NCBI GenBank assembly: GCA_002049455.2
Contig: KV918931.1
Coordinates: 62,001-126,000, forward strand
Reading direction: 5' to 3'
Origin: Porphyra umbilicalis
Lineage: Eukaryota; Rhodophyta; Bangiophyceae; Bangiales; Bangiaceae
Length of the DNA stretch: 64,000 bases
The notes under the pieces were generated by a model, which saw nothing but the letters and a program-made list of their open reading frames with translations, did no database searches and was not told the DNA's origin. Position 1 is the stretch's first letter, and the number at the start of each line of letters is the position of its first letter. Shown one piece after another: positions 9,543 through 20,308 of the stretch. Made by a program: the position numbers and the translations under genes.

Positions 9543-11678
9543 ATGGCCTTGTCCCTGCGGACGGCGGTGGTGGCCGCCGCCGCTGTGGCCGTCGCGGTCG
9601 TCGCCACGGTGGCGGTCGCCCCTGTCCCCGTCGGTGGCGCCACGGCGCCGGTCGCCGCCGACGTCGCCGCCGCCGCCGTCACGACGGTCCGCCACTGGGC
9701 GCCGCCCCGCCGCCACTACTATGGGTGGACGCTCCCGCTCCGCCCGTGCGCGCCGTGCGGGCCGACCGTGCGTGGGCGGTGCGCGTGGCGCACCACGTGC
9801 CGCAAGAGCGCCTCGGGCGCCTACCGCTGCGTCAAGCCGATGGGCTTCGGCGGCAAGTGCACGGACCCGTGCTGGACGTGCGCGCGTGGCCTGACGTGTG
9901 GCGCCAAGGGCACGTGTGAGCGCCCGCCCATCCAGCAGTGCAAGCCGTGTGGCGGGCGGGTCCGCGGGCGCTGCGCGTCGGGCACCAAGTGCACCAGGAA
10001 CTACACGGGCACCTACACGTGCGTCAAGTCGGTGGCTACTGGCGCCAAGTGCCGTAGCAATTGCGTTACGTGCCGCAGGGGCCTCACCTGCGGGACAACC
10101 GGCTTTTGTGCGCCGCCGGTCATTGCCCAATGCAAGCCGTGCGGCGGGTACATTGTCGGCAAGTGCGCGTCGGGGTCGGAGTGTGCCAAGAACAACAAGC
10201 GCGTCTACTCGTGCGTCAAGCCGATGGGCGTCGGCGGCAAGTGCACCGACCCGTGCTGGACGTGCAAGGACGGGCTCAAGTGCGGCGCCAAGGGCACCTG
10301 CGAGGCGCCAGTGATCCGCCAGTGCAAGCCGTGCGGCGGGGACATCCTGGGGGTGTGCGAGGCCGGCACCAATTGTGCCAAGAACAACAAGGGCGTCAAC
10401 TCGTGCGTCAAGCCGATGGCCGTCGGCGGCAAGTGCACCGACCCGTGCTGGACGTGCAAGGACGGGCTCAAGTGCGGCGCCAAGGGCACCTGCGAGGCGC
10501 CAGTGATTCGCCAGTGCAAGCCGTGCGGCGGGAACATCTTGGGGATGTGCGAGGCCGGCACCAAGTGTGCCAAGAACAACAAGCGCGTCTACTCGTGCGT
10601 CAAGCCGATGGCCGTCGGCGGCAAGTGCACCGACCCGTGCTGGACGTGCAAGGACGGGCTCAAGTGCGGCGCCAAGGGCACCTGCGAGGCGCCGGTGATT
10701 CGCCAGTGCAAGCCGTGCGGCGGGAACATCTTGGGGATGTGCGAGGCCGGCACCGAGTGTGCCAAGAACAACAAGGGCGTCAACTCGTGCGTCAAGCCGA
10801 TGGCCGTCGGCGGCAAGTGCACCGACCCGTGCTGGACGTGCAAGGACGGGCTCAAGTGCGGCGCCAAGGGCACCTGCGAGGCGCCGGTGATTCGCCAGTG
10901 CAAGCCGTGCGGCGGGAACATCTTGGGGATGTGCGAGGCCGGCACCGAGTGTGCCAAGAACAACAAGGGCGTCAACTCGTGCGTCAAGCCGATGGCCGTC
11001 GGCGGCAAGTGCACCGACCCGTGCTGGACGTGCAAGGACGGGCTCAAGTGCGGCGCCAAGGGCACCTGCGAGGCGCCGGTGATTCGCCAGTGCAAGCCGT
11101 GCGGCGGGAACATCTTGGGGATGTGCGAGGCCGGCACCGAGTGTGCCAAGAACAACGAGGGCGTCAACTCGTGCGTCAAGCCGATGGCCGTCGGCGGCAA
11201 GTGCACCGACCCGTGCTGGACGTGCAAGGACGGGCTCAAGTGCGGCGCCAAGGGCACCTGCGAGGCGCCGGTGATTCGCCAGTGCAAGCCGTGCGGCGGG
11301 GACATCTTGGGGATGTGCGAGGCCGGCACCAAGTGTGCTAAGAACATCAAGGGCGTCAACTCGTGTGTCAAGCCGATGGGCGTCGGCAAGAAGTGCACCG
11401 ACCCGTGCTGGACGTGCAAGGACGGGCTCAAGTGCGGCGCCAAGGGCACTTGCCAGACGCCATCCATTGCACCGTGCGCTCCGTGCGGGCGTGGCGTGGC
11501 CGGTCAGTGCGCACTCGGCACGTACTGCCGCGCCGGGCGGTCGGGCCGTTTCATCTGCACCCGCACAGCGGGTACCGGCGGCGCGTGCGATGACCGTTGC
11601 ACGATGTGCCGACCGGGGCTGACGTGCGGCCAAGCGGGGACGTGCCGCCGCCGCGGCGGCTACCGTCCGCAGTACTGA
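9543..11678 (+). CDS. secreted cysteine-rich protein of ten 64-residue repeats
   Basis: A 711-residue single-exon protein. The ATG at 9543 (CGCCATGG context) opens a long hydrophobic signal sequence (about residues 1-30), then a short linker. Ten repeats of exactly 64 residues follow, each with ten cysteines in the order CxPC..C....C....C.....C..PC..C....C.....C. The first, second and tenth are diverged; the fourth to eighth differ by only a few residues. The 67-residue last unit ends the protein. The even cysteine number and signal peptide point to disulfide-bonded extracellular modules, possibly in the cell wall or matrix, but I do not recognise the family. The spacing recalls Dickkopf/colipase-like cysteine knots only loosely. 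Lysine- and glycine-rich loops between the cysteines are conserved. Function unknown. Confidence 0.88.
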   Translation: MALSLRTAVVAAAAVAVAVVATVAVAPVPVGGATAPVAADVAAAAVTTVRHWAPPRRHYYGWTLPLRPCAPCGPTVRGRCAWRTTCRKSASGAYRCVKPMGFGGKCTDPCWTCARGLTCGAKGTCERPPIQQCKPCGGRVRGRCASGTKCTRNYTGTYTCVKSVATGAKCRSNCVTCRRGLTCGTTGFCAPPVIAQCKPCGGYIVGKCASGSECAKNNKRVYSCVKPMGVGGKCTDPCWTCKDGLKCGAKGTCEAPVIRQCKPCGGDILGVCEAGTNCAKNNKGVNSCVKPMAVGGKCTDPCWTCKDGLKCGAKGTCEAPVIRQCKPCGGNILGMCEAGTKCAKNNKRVYSCVKPMAVGGKCTDPCWTCKDGLKCGAKGTCEAPVIRQCKPCGGNILGMCEAGTECAKNNKGVNSCVKPMAVGGKCTDPCWTCKDGLKCGAKGTCEAPVIRQCKPCGGNILGMCEAGTECAKNNKGVNSCVKPMAVGGKCTDPCWTCKDGLKCGAKGTCEAPVIRQCKPCGGNILGMCEAGTECAKNNEGVNSCVKPMAVGGKCTDPCWTCKDGLKCGAKGTCEAPVIRQCKPCGGDILGMCEAGTKCAKNIKGVNSCVKPMGVGKKCTDPCWTCKDGLKCGAKGTCQTPSIAPCAPCGRGVAGQCALGTYCRAGRSGRFICTRTAGTGGACDDRCTMCRPGLTCGQAGTCRRRGGYRPQY
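9747..11666 (+). repeat. 192-bp coding tandem repeat, ten units
   Basis: Units start at 9747, 9939, 10131, 10323, 10515, 10707, 10899, 11091, 11283 and 11475, spaced exactly 192 bp with no indel. The units from about 10323 to 11282 are nearly identical at the DNA level, including synonymous sites, which suggests recent unequal exchange or gene conversion in the middle of the array, while the two ends have diverged. Confidence 0.95.
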
Positions 11679-12521
11679 GGGGGGGGGAAGGTCGGCGCGC
11701 GTCGAGCGCGCCATTAGCAAGCAAGCCCGCGGAGCGGGCGTACAGCCCAACGTAAGAATAGCGCATGATGTTGATGCATTGTCATTGAGGTTTTTGGACA
11801 GGGATGTGCCAGATGTGGAGTTGCTGGACGCCCCCTTCCTGGTGACAGAGCGGTGGCGGTACGCGCTATCATTTTGTAGCGAGCAACCTTGGCCGAGCAC
11901 GACCCAATGAAATTGGCAACAGAGCTGGAAATTTTAAAAAAATGTACGAAAGCAGTGCTGCCGCACACATCCCCCAGACAGAGTCGATCAAGGGCACCGC
12001 CGCACACACGAGTCGGGTCCCTTGCCGGAGCGAGACAACCAACAAGGACCCGCCGTGGTTGGTGACCAGGCCTGCCGTCAGGATGGTGGCTGGTGGCGGC
12101 TGCTGCGGCCGCGACGGAGGAGCAGGTGTGAGCGCCCGCCCCCGACGACTGCACTCAGCAGCACCGGCAGTCGCCGCTGCGACGACGAACGCGATGCCGG
12201 CAAGAAGAAGCGGCGATACAGCGTAGCTGCCCCGACGATAGCCGCAGAGCAAGAAACGGGTTAGGAGTCGGCATCCAGTGCGCGCGGGCCCTGCGGCATG
12301 GACAGTCAACGAAACAGAGGAGCTCGTGGACACAAAGCGGGGCAAGCATAAACGGACAGTGGGAAAGATGTACGTCAGGCAGAGAGGGCGGCGGTCTGGT
12401 GCCCGAATCAGAAGTGGAGCGACGAAGAACCGTCAAGAACCCTTGTCATCATGACAGGCATATTACCCTGAGGAAAAAAATACACTCATTAAAAAGTAGT
12501 AGTGGTGCCACCTCACAACGA
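11679..12521. other. intergenic, no supported gene
   Basis: Lower-GC DNA between the repeat gene and the tRNA. No ORF with protein-like composition and no repeat was noticed. The 3' end of the repeat gene should lie in the first few hundred bases. Confidence 0.4.
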
Positions 12522-12621
12522 GGGCCTGTGGCAAAATTGGATCACTCAGATATCTCATCTGAACAATCACCGCGCTTGACTACGAATCAAGAGATTGCAG
12601 GTTCGAGTCCTGCCAGGCTCG
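12522..12621 (+). tRNA. tRNA-Arg(ACG) with a D-loop insertion (probable intron)
   Basis: The acceptor arm GGGCCTG (12522-12528) pairs with CAGGCTC (12614-12620). The anticodon arm is CTTGA-CTACGAA-TCAAG (12575-12591) with anticodon ACG at 12582-12584. The T arm GCAGG-TTCGAGT-CCTGC spans 12597-12613. The A box (TGGCAAAATTGG) and B box (GGTTCGAGTCC) fit RNA polymerase III, and a TTTT terminator lies at 12628-12631. The gene is 100 nt instead of about 75. The excess is in the D loop, where a perfect 6-bp hairpin (TCAGAT/ATCTGA, 12546-12562) sits between two ATCA copies (12541-12544 and 12566-12569); removing about 25 nt restores normal length. The D stem left after removal pairs only at two positions, so the exact splice points are uncertain. 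D-loop introns are known in the red alga Cyanidioschyzon. Confidence 0.82.
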
Positions 12622-13231
12622 CTTTCCTTTTGTCGCAGACCGTTTCTGTCAACGTCCCGCCAGTACGTTCATGGTGACCACACACCCCCTCCCTTCACCT
12701 GACCGCCCCCGCCACGGCCGCTGCACCGTCCGCTGCCGCGGCGTGACCTGCTTGACATTTTGTGTGGTCTACCGCTGTTTCTCAGGTTTGACATCCCGCG
12801 AAGGCAACGTCTACCGAAACAGGGGCTGTGACATTGAGAAAAGTCCAGAACCCAGGCTGACGTCTGAAACTGCAGTCGTACACAAAGCGGCCAGGAAGCT
12901 GCCACGGTGACGGCATAAGCAGAGTCAGCAATGGTGCGACTAACAAAAGCATCCTCGTGGATAACATCACCATCCTGAACGTGGCGGCGGCCTCCAACTG
13001 CCCCGACATGCTTGTCCGCTACAACTCGGCGGCAACAGATAGCCAAAGTGCATAAAAAAGGACCATTCGGCCCGCCCCCAAGCGGGCACCGCATGTACTG
13101 TACAAACGGGAGACAGGCACAAACCGCCAAGTATGGGCTGCGCGCGGTGTATCGACGAACACCCCCCCCGACTCAACACCTCAACCCGTCCATTCCACAA
13201 CACCACCCTTCCTCCGCAAATGGCCACCCCG
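12622..13231. other. intergenic, no supported gene
   Basis: About 600 bp of mid-GC DNA after the tRNA terminator. No coding or repeat signal could be supported. Confidence 0.35.
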
Positions 13232-13681
13232 CTACCTATTCGGGTCGACGCACACCCCCTCCACACAGTCGAGCCCACGCCAACAGCGGTCCCCCGGCGC
13301 GGCGCCCGCCGCAATCGCAAGCCCAAACAACTTGTTGCCCCGCTGCCCCCTGTCGGCCTGCCTCTCGCACGTCCAGCCGACTGCAAGCGCGTTGGAGGCG
13401 CCGGCGCAGCTACCATCCGCGGGCACCTGCCGCCAGTACGCCGTCTGGTCGGCCCACGGGGGTCACGTCGAGGGCACTCCACAGGCGTGTCCCGGCGCGC
13501 ACACGTCGACGCCGCCAGCCCCGCAGCGGGAGCTAGACGGGCACCGCAACGCGCAAGTGCAAAAGCGATGGCGGCGCCGACCGACGCAGCGTCGTCCGCG
13601 GGTACGCGGCGGCGGTTCGTGCTGGGCTCGTCGAGGCAGGCGCCAGGGAGGGTAAACAGCCGTCGCAGCGGCGGCGAGCAC
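13232..13681 (-). pseudogene. cysteine-rich ORF with an in-frame stop (possible broken secreted protein)
   Basis: One minus-strand frame reads a cysteine-rich stretch (RCPSSSRCGAGGVDVCAPGHACGVPST), meets a stop at 13463-13465, and continues in the same frame with DGSCAGAS...GWTCERQ and finally GDRCWRGLDCVEGVCVDPNR before the stop at 13232. The C-x5-C-x4-C endings resemble the modules of the nearby repeat protein, but no direct homology can be claimed. A second protein-like minus-strand stretch in another frame (about 14000-14380, containing CDHVPGVEVRSAALCAADGSVLLEGVW) may belong to the same broken or multi-exon gene. Low confidence; it could be chance in GC-rich DNA. Confidence 0.28.
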
Positions 13682-14399
13682 TTGCGGGCGGAGCCCATGT
13701 CGACGCGGCTGGCGTTGGGTGTCGCCCGCGCCCGCGCGGCCGCGGTGCGTCCGACAGACGGCGGAAACGGCGGCCGTGGGCAGCGGCGGGCCGGCGAGCG
13801 CGTCGGCGCCACACCCGCCTGGGACGACGCACCTTTGGGTCGAGCCATGGGGCGAGAGAAGCAGTTGAGCGGGGTGGCGAGGTGGGGGGATGCTTGAAGC
13901 GGCGCGGCGGCCATCTCAGCACCACGCCACTGGCGGCCGGCGGAGGAGGCGGCATGCACCACGTGTACTCGCCCCGGGCCGTTGAGGGACCAACGCTGGG
14001 GTCGGCGGCTGTTGGCGTGGGCTGTGTTGACACAGGGGTGGGCGGGGCGGAGCGGGCAGGCCATGGCCACGCCGCACGGGCGGTCAGGGGCGCGTGGGGA
14101 GCGACCGACGGCGCTGAGGTCGCCCCCCAGCGGGCGCGCCCTCTCCTCCCTATGCGCGACCGTCCAGACGCCCTCCAAGAGGACAGACCCATCGGCCGCG
14201 CACAGGGCTGCGCTCCGGACCTCGACCCCCGGGACGTGGTCACACCACGGGGCGAGACGCCCCCGTGCGATGGCCACCCGCGCCTCGAGCTCCGTGGTAT
14301 CCCCCCGCTTGAGACGGACGGCCGCGCAGCAGCCCAGCCACTTTGCCAACAGCGCACTCTGCGCCGCCCAGCGGCCGCACGACCTCGGCGAAGGGTGCC

Positions 14400-15162
14400 C
14401 CCTCAGTCGCCACGGCCCGCGGCGAGGCACGCACGAGGGATTCGCGGGCCGGCCGGCCGAGGCCCAAACCAGTGGCCTCGACCGTGGACCCGTCAAAAAA
14501 AAAAAACGGTGGGCGTCGGGCGCACGCGCGCGACGCACCGTCGTGTTTGCTTGGCTTGTCCCCGCAACCCGCCTCCCTCCCCTGCCGTGTCCCGACCACC
14601 GCGGCGGCAGCGCCCGACGCGGTCCCACGCCGCCGGCCCGGCGCTGCCCCCAACGCTCGCACCGCTCGCGGTGGCCACACGCGCCGCACGGCCACGGGCC
14701 GCCGCGGGCGACGGCAGCGGCCGAGTCGCGCCGCCGCCCCACGTTGCGGCGGCGCGCCGACGGTCGAGGCCGCGCCGGTCGCCGCCGCTGCCGCCGGCGC
14801 CACCGCCGCCCCAGCAGCACCGCCCAACTCGTGGCCCGCCGCGTGCGACGGCGCATGCCGCCAGCCCCACCCGCCGGGTCCGACGCCGACGCCGCCGGCC
14901 ACACCGACGCACACGCACTCCCCCCCCAAAACGCGTGCCGCCTCAGGCAGCACCGACTGCCGCTGGTGGCCACCGCGCCGCACAACGCCGCGTGCGCGTC
15001 GGCACCCGCGGTGAGCGCCGCCGCCACTGGCGCAGCGGGCCCCGCCTCGGCCGCCGCTGTCCGCGGCAGCGGCGGCGGCGGGCAGGCAGCGGCGAGGTCC
15101 CGCCGGCGCCCCGCAGGGCGCGGCCACACCCCAGCGGGAACAAGCCCAGCGACGGAGCACCC
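14400..15162. other. intergenic, no supported gene
   Basis: GC-rich DNA with an A12 run near 14495-14506. Several long open frames in both directions, none protein-like. Confidence 0.35.
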
Positions 15163-16383
15163 CTAGGCGCCCGCACCCCCCTCGGGCGCGTCTGCTTCGG
15201 TGCCCCACACCTGACCGCCCCCCCCGCCCCGCGCGTCGAGCAGCGCGTCGAGTGCCGGGGCCATGGCGGCGACGCCCCCCCCCCCCCCCCCATCCCCGCC
15301 GCGCGCACCCGCACCGCCGCGTCGGCGGCGGTTCGGCCCGCCGCGTCGGTGACGGGCACAAACACGCAGGCGGGGGCCCCCCCCCCCGCCCCCCCCCCCC
15401 CTCCCCCCCCCCCCCAGGCGGGCACCGCAAATCCGACCACGCGACGCTGCGCCAGAGCGCGTGCGGGCCCGCCCGCAGCGCGGTGCCGACCCAGTGCGTC
15501 GCCGCCGACGCGGCGTGCACGAGCGCGGCGAGCGCGCGCGCCGGCGTGTCCCCGTGCACCAAGTAGACGGCCGCCGGGGCGGCGAGGAGCACGTGCCGCC
15601 CGTGCGTCGGCACGACGTACGCGCGGCGGGCCCGATTCGGGTCCCCCACGCGCGTGTGGAGGAGCCCCCCGCCGGCGGCCGCCGACGCGTTCCACGCGAG
15701 CCGCCCGTCCAGGTGGAGCTGCTCATAGTCGGCCGCGGCGGCCGCCCACGTGCCCGCCGGCGCGAGGCCGACGTACGACGGGGGCAGCGGGGAGCGCCCG
15801 ACGCCGCGGCCGAGCAACGCGCCGAGGCCGCCCGCAGAGGCGGCCGGGTGCTCCCCACCGACGGCCACGTCGGCCCAATAGTCCCACGGGCACGCCGCCG
15901 CGCCGCGGGCGCCGAGGCGGCACGCGCCGACGGCGGCGGTGAGGGCGTCGAGGGAGCGGAGGACGGCCGTGATGCCGTCGGCATTGGTGGCCACCCGCGC
16001 GACGCGAAAGCGCACGTCGACGCCGGCGGCAGAGGCGGACCGCACCGCCGCCGCCGCCGCGGCGGCGGCGGGGGGGGGAGGTCCGCCGCCGCCTCCACGG
16101 TGATGGGGTGGCGGGCCGGCCGCCCGGCGGTGACGGCGGCGGCGGCGGCGGCGGCGGCGGCGCGCCAGCCGCCGCGACCGCGGCGGCGGCGGCGGTCGTT
16201 GCCGCCGACGCCCACGGGCCCGGCGAGGGCGGCGAGGAAGGCGGGCACCGCCGCCGCGTCGGCGGCCGAGTCGACGGGCACGTAGAGGGCAACGACGGCG
16301 GCGCCGCCGCGGCGTCGCACCCCCGCGACCGACGCGGCGGCCACGTCGAGGAGGCGTGGCATCCACAGGGTGTCGGCGTCCAA

Positions 16384-16415
<32 letters not shown>

Positions 16416-16641
16416 CGCCGTCCCCATACAGACCCACCGCGTCGGCGTAGCGCACGGGCGGGGGGGGCGGCGGGTGGAGCGCCGCCCACAGGGAGTGGGC
16501 GGCCAGGGCGACCGCCGCCGCGGCGAGGCACGCGGCGGAGAGCGCGAGCACCGCCGGCGCCGCGGCGGCGAGCCGCGCGCGCGCGAGCCGCCAGCGGCGG
16601 CGGCGGACCGACGCCTCGGACGGGCCCCTACCGAGGAGCAT
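15163..16641 (-). CDS. type II membrane protein, family not recognised
   Basis: The ATG at 16641 starts a basic N-terminus (RRRRWRLARAR) followed by a long Ala/Leu/Val membrane segment at about residues 28-52, the layout of a Golgi type II protein. The lumenal part begins with DTLWMPRLLDVAAASVAGV...AAVVALYVPVDSAAD. After a frame change at the G9 run 16070-16078 it continues with VDVRFRVARVATNADGITAVLRSLDAL...YWADVAVGG and HTRVGDPNRARRAYVVPTHGRHVLLAAPAAVYLVHGD. It shifts again in the C-run cluster 15377-15415 before a Gly-rich tail ending at 15163. The WxxRLLxxAxxSxxG...VALYVP start faintly recalls GT49-type glycosyltransferases, but no catalytic DxD was identified, so no function is assigned. 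The breaks at homopolymers are probably sequence errors. Confidence 0.6.
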
Positions 16642-17282
16642 GGCCCATGTGCGAGCGGGGGGGGGGGGGGGGGAGGGGGGAAGGTCGACAACGCGGGCAG
16701 CAACAAGGGAGGTGAGGGCAGCGGCACGGCTGGGAGGGGACGCACGGCCGGGGGACGGGCTCAAAGGCGGCCGGGTGTGTTGTGCGCTCTGCCTCCTTGC
16801 AAGCGGCTCGAGCAGCACCGGCTGTTGGGGAAGGGAGGGGATCCACATTGACAAACACTGGACAATCCGACGATGCTCGGACGGGAGCATCGTCGAGTTC
16901 GCCAGTGCTCATTCTCGCCAAATATATTTTGAGGCCAGGCTCGTAGTTTCCCGACGGGCGCGCAGCAACTTGAGCAATTACTGCATTACTTTCATTGGCC
17001 GTGAAGCGCTCGGATCGGCGGGGGCGTGTCAGTCCCTCCTCTCCCCGCGCGTGCGGCGCCCGCGCGTTTATTTTGCGTGTTTCTCGTAGCGCCGGCCGCA
17101 TCATCCTCACCATCCACCCCCCCGCCCCCCCCTGCACTCCCGGCAACGGATCCCGTGCGTACACGCCCGTTTCTTCCGTCTCTGACCGACCCGCGGTGCC
17201 GGTCTGTCGTGCCGCACGGGCGTCCTGGCCCCGCCGCCCCGTCGGGCGGGGTGGGCGGTGGCGGCCGCGGCGGCGGCCCGGC

Positions 17283-17285
<3 letters not shown>

Positions 17286-17316
<31 letters not shown>
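17286..17316 (+). repeat. poly(T) tract, 31 nt
   Basis: Uninterrupted T31 in otherwise extremely GC-rich DNA, upstream of two divergent genes. It could be a nucleosome-excluding poly(dA:dT) promoter element or the poly(A) end of an old retro-inserted sequence on the minus strand. No flanking target duplication was recognised. Confidence 0.8.
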
Positions 17317-17317
<1 letters not shown>

Positions 17318-17561
17318 TTCCGCCGCTTTGGCCCCGCCGCGCGCCCCCGCGCCCGGTGTACGCGCGCCACCGGCGGGCGTATGGCGGCGCAATATTTGGC
17401 CCCTGTGGCGCACCTGGTGAGGTTCCGGGGGGGGGGGGGCAGGGGGAGGGGGGAGGGGGGGTGGACGTGCATGAGGCGCCGGGCGCCGTCCTTGCCGCCG
17501 CCGCTGCGGATTGTACTGCGTGTACCCCGTGGGTCCCGCGCCTCGATGCGCCCGCGGCGGG

Positions 17562-17625
17562 CGGGGGGCATGCGGGCGGGGGGGCATGCGGGCGGGGGGG
17601 CATGCGGGCGGGCGGGCGGGCGGGG
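17562..17625 (+). repeat. short tandem repeat around GGCATGCGGGCGGGG
   Basis: Three consecutive copies of a roughly 16-bp unit with the core GCATGCGGGCGGG, running into a (GGGC)n tail. Simple GC-rich minisatellite. Confidence 0.7.
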
Positions 17626-18380
17626 CGGCATGGAGCTGGCGCCGTGTGTGGCGCTGATGGCGGGCGGGTGCTCATGACCGGGCCCGCCAGGGGCGGCCCC
17701 GTCGGCGGCCGCGGCCGCGGCCGCCACGCGCGCCGCGCGGCCGCCGCTCATGGCACGGCGGGGCGGGGCGCCCGCCCGCCCCCGCCGCATTTTTTTTTTT
17801 TTTTTTCCCTGCTGCATCCACCACAGCCGCCGTGGCCGCGTGCGCGCCGCCCACGTACGGCGGCGCGGGCGCCGCGCGGCCGCCGCTGCGGCCGCCGCCC
17901 CGCCGCCCGCCGCGCGCGCCCCCCCCCCCCCCCCCCCCTCCCCCCCCCCCCCCGCGTCGGGCGGGGTGCCCCCGCGCCGCCGCGGCGGCGTGGGCGCCGG
18001 CCGCCGCCGCGCAAGCGCCCCCCCCCCCCCCCCGCACGGCGGGCGCGCCGGCGCCGTCGACGCCCCCCCCCCCGTGCGTGGCGGCCGCCGCCGCTGCCGC
18101 TGCCGCCGCCGCCGCCGCCGCGCGGCGGCGGCGGCGGCGGCGCGCGGGGGCGCGCGCACGCGCACGGCGCCCCCCCCCCGCCCCCCCGCGTCGGCGGCGG
18201 GGGGTGGATACGGGCGGCGGCGCCGGCGGTCCGCGTCGCCTGCGTTCCCTACCGCTGACCGTGGCGCGCGGTGGTGGTGACGGCGGTGGTCGGCCGTCGT
18301 GTTCCCTCCCGGAACGCCCCTCCGGTTGCGCACCCCGCGTTGCGGTTGCGCCCGCGCCTGCATTTGGCTGCCGCCGCCGC

Positions 18381-18428
<48 letters not shown>

Positions 18429-18441
18429 TGCCGCCGCCGCT

Positions 18442-18482
<41 letters not shown>

Positions 18483-18604
18483 CGACGCTGCCGCCAGGCT
18501 CCCAGTGTCCCCTCCCGGCTCTGACCGCGGGTGCGGCGGGCACGTCGCGTCCCCCCCCCCCGCGCGCGCCGCGTTGTGGGGGCGGCTGCGGTCGGCCCGG
18601 GACC

Positions 18605-19744
18605 ATGGTCCACCGCCGCCGCCGCCTCTCCGCCGACGTGCGGGGCTGGCAGGCGCGGCTGGCCTACTCCATTGGGCGCGTCGGCTCGACGGCGCGGCGG
18701 TTACGGACGGGGGGGGGCGCCCCGGCGGCGGCGAGTGGCAGCGGCAGCGGCAGCGGCAGCGGCAGCGGCAGCGGCAGCGGCAGCAGCAGCGGCGGCGGCG
18801 GCGGCGGTAGCAGCAGCAGCAGCGCCGGCGGCTCTGCGTCCCCGACCGCCTCCACGCCGTCGGCCGCGTCGTCGGCGGGGGGGCTCGGGGGGGACTTGGC
18901 GGCGGTGCCCCCCTGCGCGCGGGCCTGAGCGCGGCGGCCGGCCGCGGCCGCGGCGCCGCCGCCGCCGTCTGTGTGGGGGCGGGCGACCCGCCCGCGTCCC
19001 ACGCGATGGAGCTGTCGCCGTCTGCCGCCGGGGCGGGCCCCTCTGCCGCCGGCACCACCACCGCCGCCGCCGCCGCCGCCGCCACTGCGTTGCGGGGTGG
19101 TCCCGACGCGGCCGCCGGCGCGGGCGCGGCGACCGGCACCGCCACCGCGTGCGCGGCGGCGCCGCTGCCGAGGCGGCGGGGCGGGGCCCCGCTGGTTGCG
19201 GCGCTCGCCGGCCGCCCCGCCGGCGGGTCGGCGTTGGAGCGGCTCCCGGCGGAGCTGCTTGTGGAAATTTTGGCGCACCTGCCGACCGCCGCCGACGTGG
19301 CGGCCGCCGCCGCCACGTGCACGACGCTGGCGGTGGCGGCGGCGCCGCTCCTCGACCGCACCTACCAGTGCTCCGCGTGCGACGCGCCGCTCTTTGCGCC
19401 GCCCGCAACGGTGCCGTGGCTCACCCTCCCCTTTGCGCACTGCCTCCCCGCCTTGCCGGCGGGCGGCTCCCTGGCGGTGGGGATGCGCATTGCCAAGCCG
19501 GGCGCGGCGACGCTGCCCTACTTTTTTCCGCAGGGCCCCGCCGTCGGCGGCGCCCCCGCCGTCGCCCGCCTCGTTGCGGAAGAGGGCGTTGTGTTTGAGA
19601 CCGTCGAGTGCGCCGCGTGTCGGCTGTGCGTCGGCTACCGCCTGCGGCGGGAGCCGTCGGCGTCGCCGGCGGGTGAGGGCGGGGGGGCGGTGCCGCCACT
19701 GGCGGGCGCCCGCAGTGGGGCGGCGGGGGGGGGGTTGGCGGCCG

Positions 19745-19775
<31 letters not shown>

Positions 19776-20270
19776 CAGCGTCAGCGGCGGCGGCGCCGCC
19801 TGGGGCGCCACCGCCGCGCCCGGCCTGCCGGCAGCGGCGGCCGCGGCGGCCGCGTCGCCCACCCCCCCCGCGTCGAGCCCGACGTCGGTCCTCGGCGGCG
19901 ACGCGGCGGGGGCGGGGCCCGCCCCCCTCGGCGCGTCCAAGCCGCCGCCGCCCGCGTCGACGGCGGGGCCGGCACCCCCCCCCCCCCGACCGCCGGCAGC
20001 GCGGTGGCGCTGCTCGACCGCGTCTTTGTGCGCCGCGGCTTCCTCTCCCTCGTCGACGGCCTGCGCCGGCGGTTTGGGGGCGACGACGCGCAGCGGCAGC
20101 TCGAGCCCGACGTGGCCGCCTGCCACCTGGTGTGTGGCGCGTGCGGGTGGCGGCTGGCGCACCTCCGCAAGCTCGTTTTTGAGGTGTCGTGCGTGATTCG
20201 CTCCCGCGTCGCCGCCGTCTCCTTTTTTGGCGCCACCCAACCGCCGACGCGGCGGGACCGGTGGCGCCCG

Positions 20271-20308
<38 letters not shown>

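Larger units (their letters stand above)
16642..18604. other. intergenic between divergent genes; homopolymer- and repeat-rich
   Basis: About 2 kb between the start of the minus-strand membrane protein and the start of the plus-strand F-box gene, so it should hold both promoters. It contains a T31 tract (17286-17316), a second T tract (about 17791-17806), several C15-20 runs (17920-18040) and GC-rich trinucleotide runs. A short lower-GC patch at 16850-17000 interrupts it. No gene is supported. Confidence 0.45.

Noticed and set aside
8862..11900. 1012-codon minus-strand frame opposite the repeat gene
   Set aside because: It repeats only because it is the antisense of the 192-bp coding repeat; the plus strand has the ordered cysteines and the signal peptide.
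17879..18613. Apparent Ala- or Arg-rich repeat proteins over (GCC)n runs
   Set aside because: Simple-sequence translation only; no start context or non-repetitive domain.
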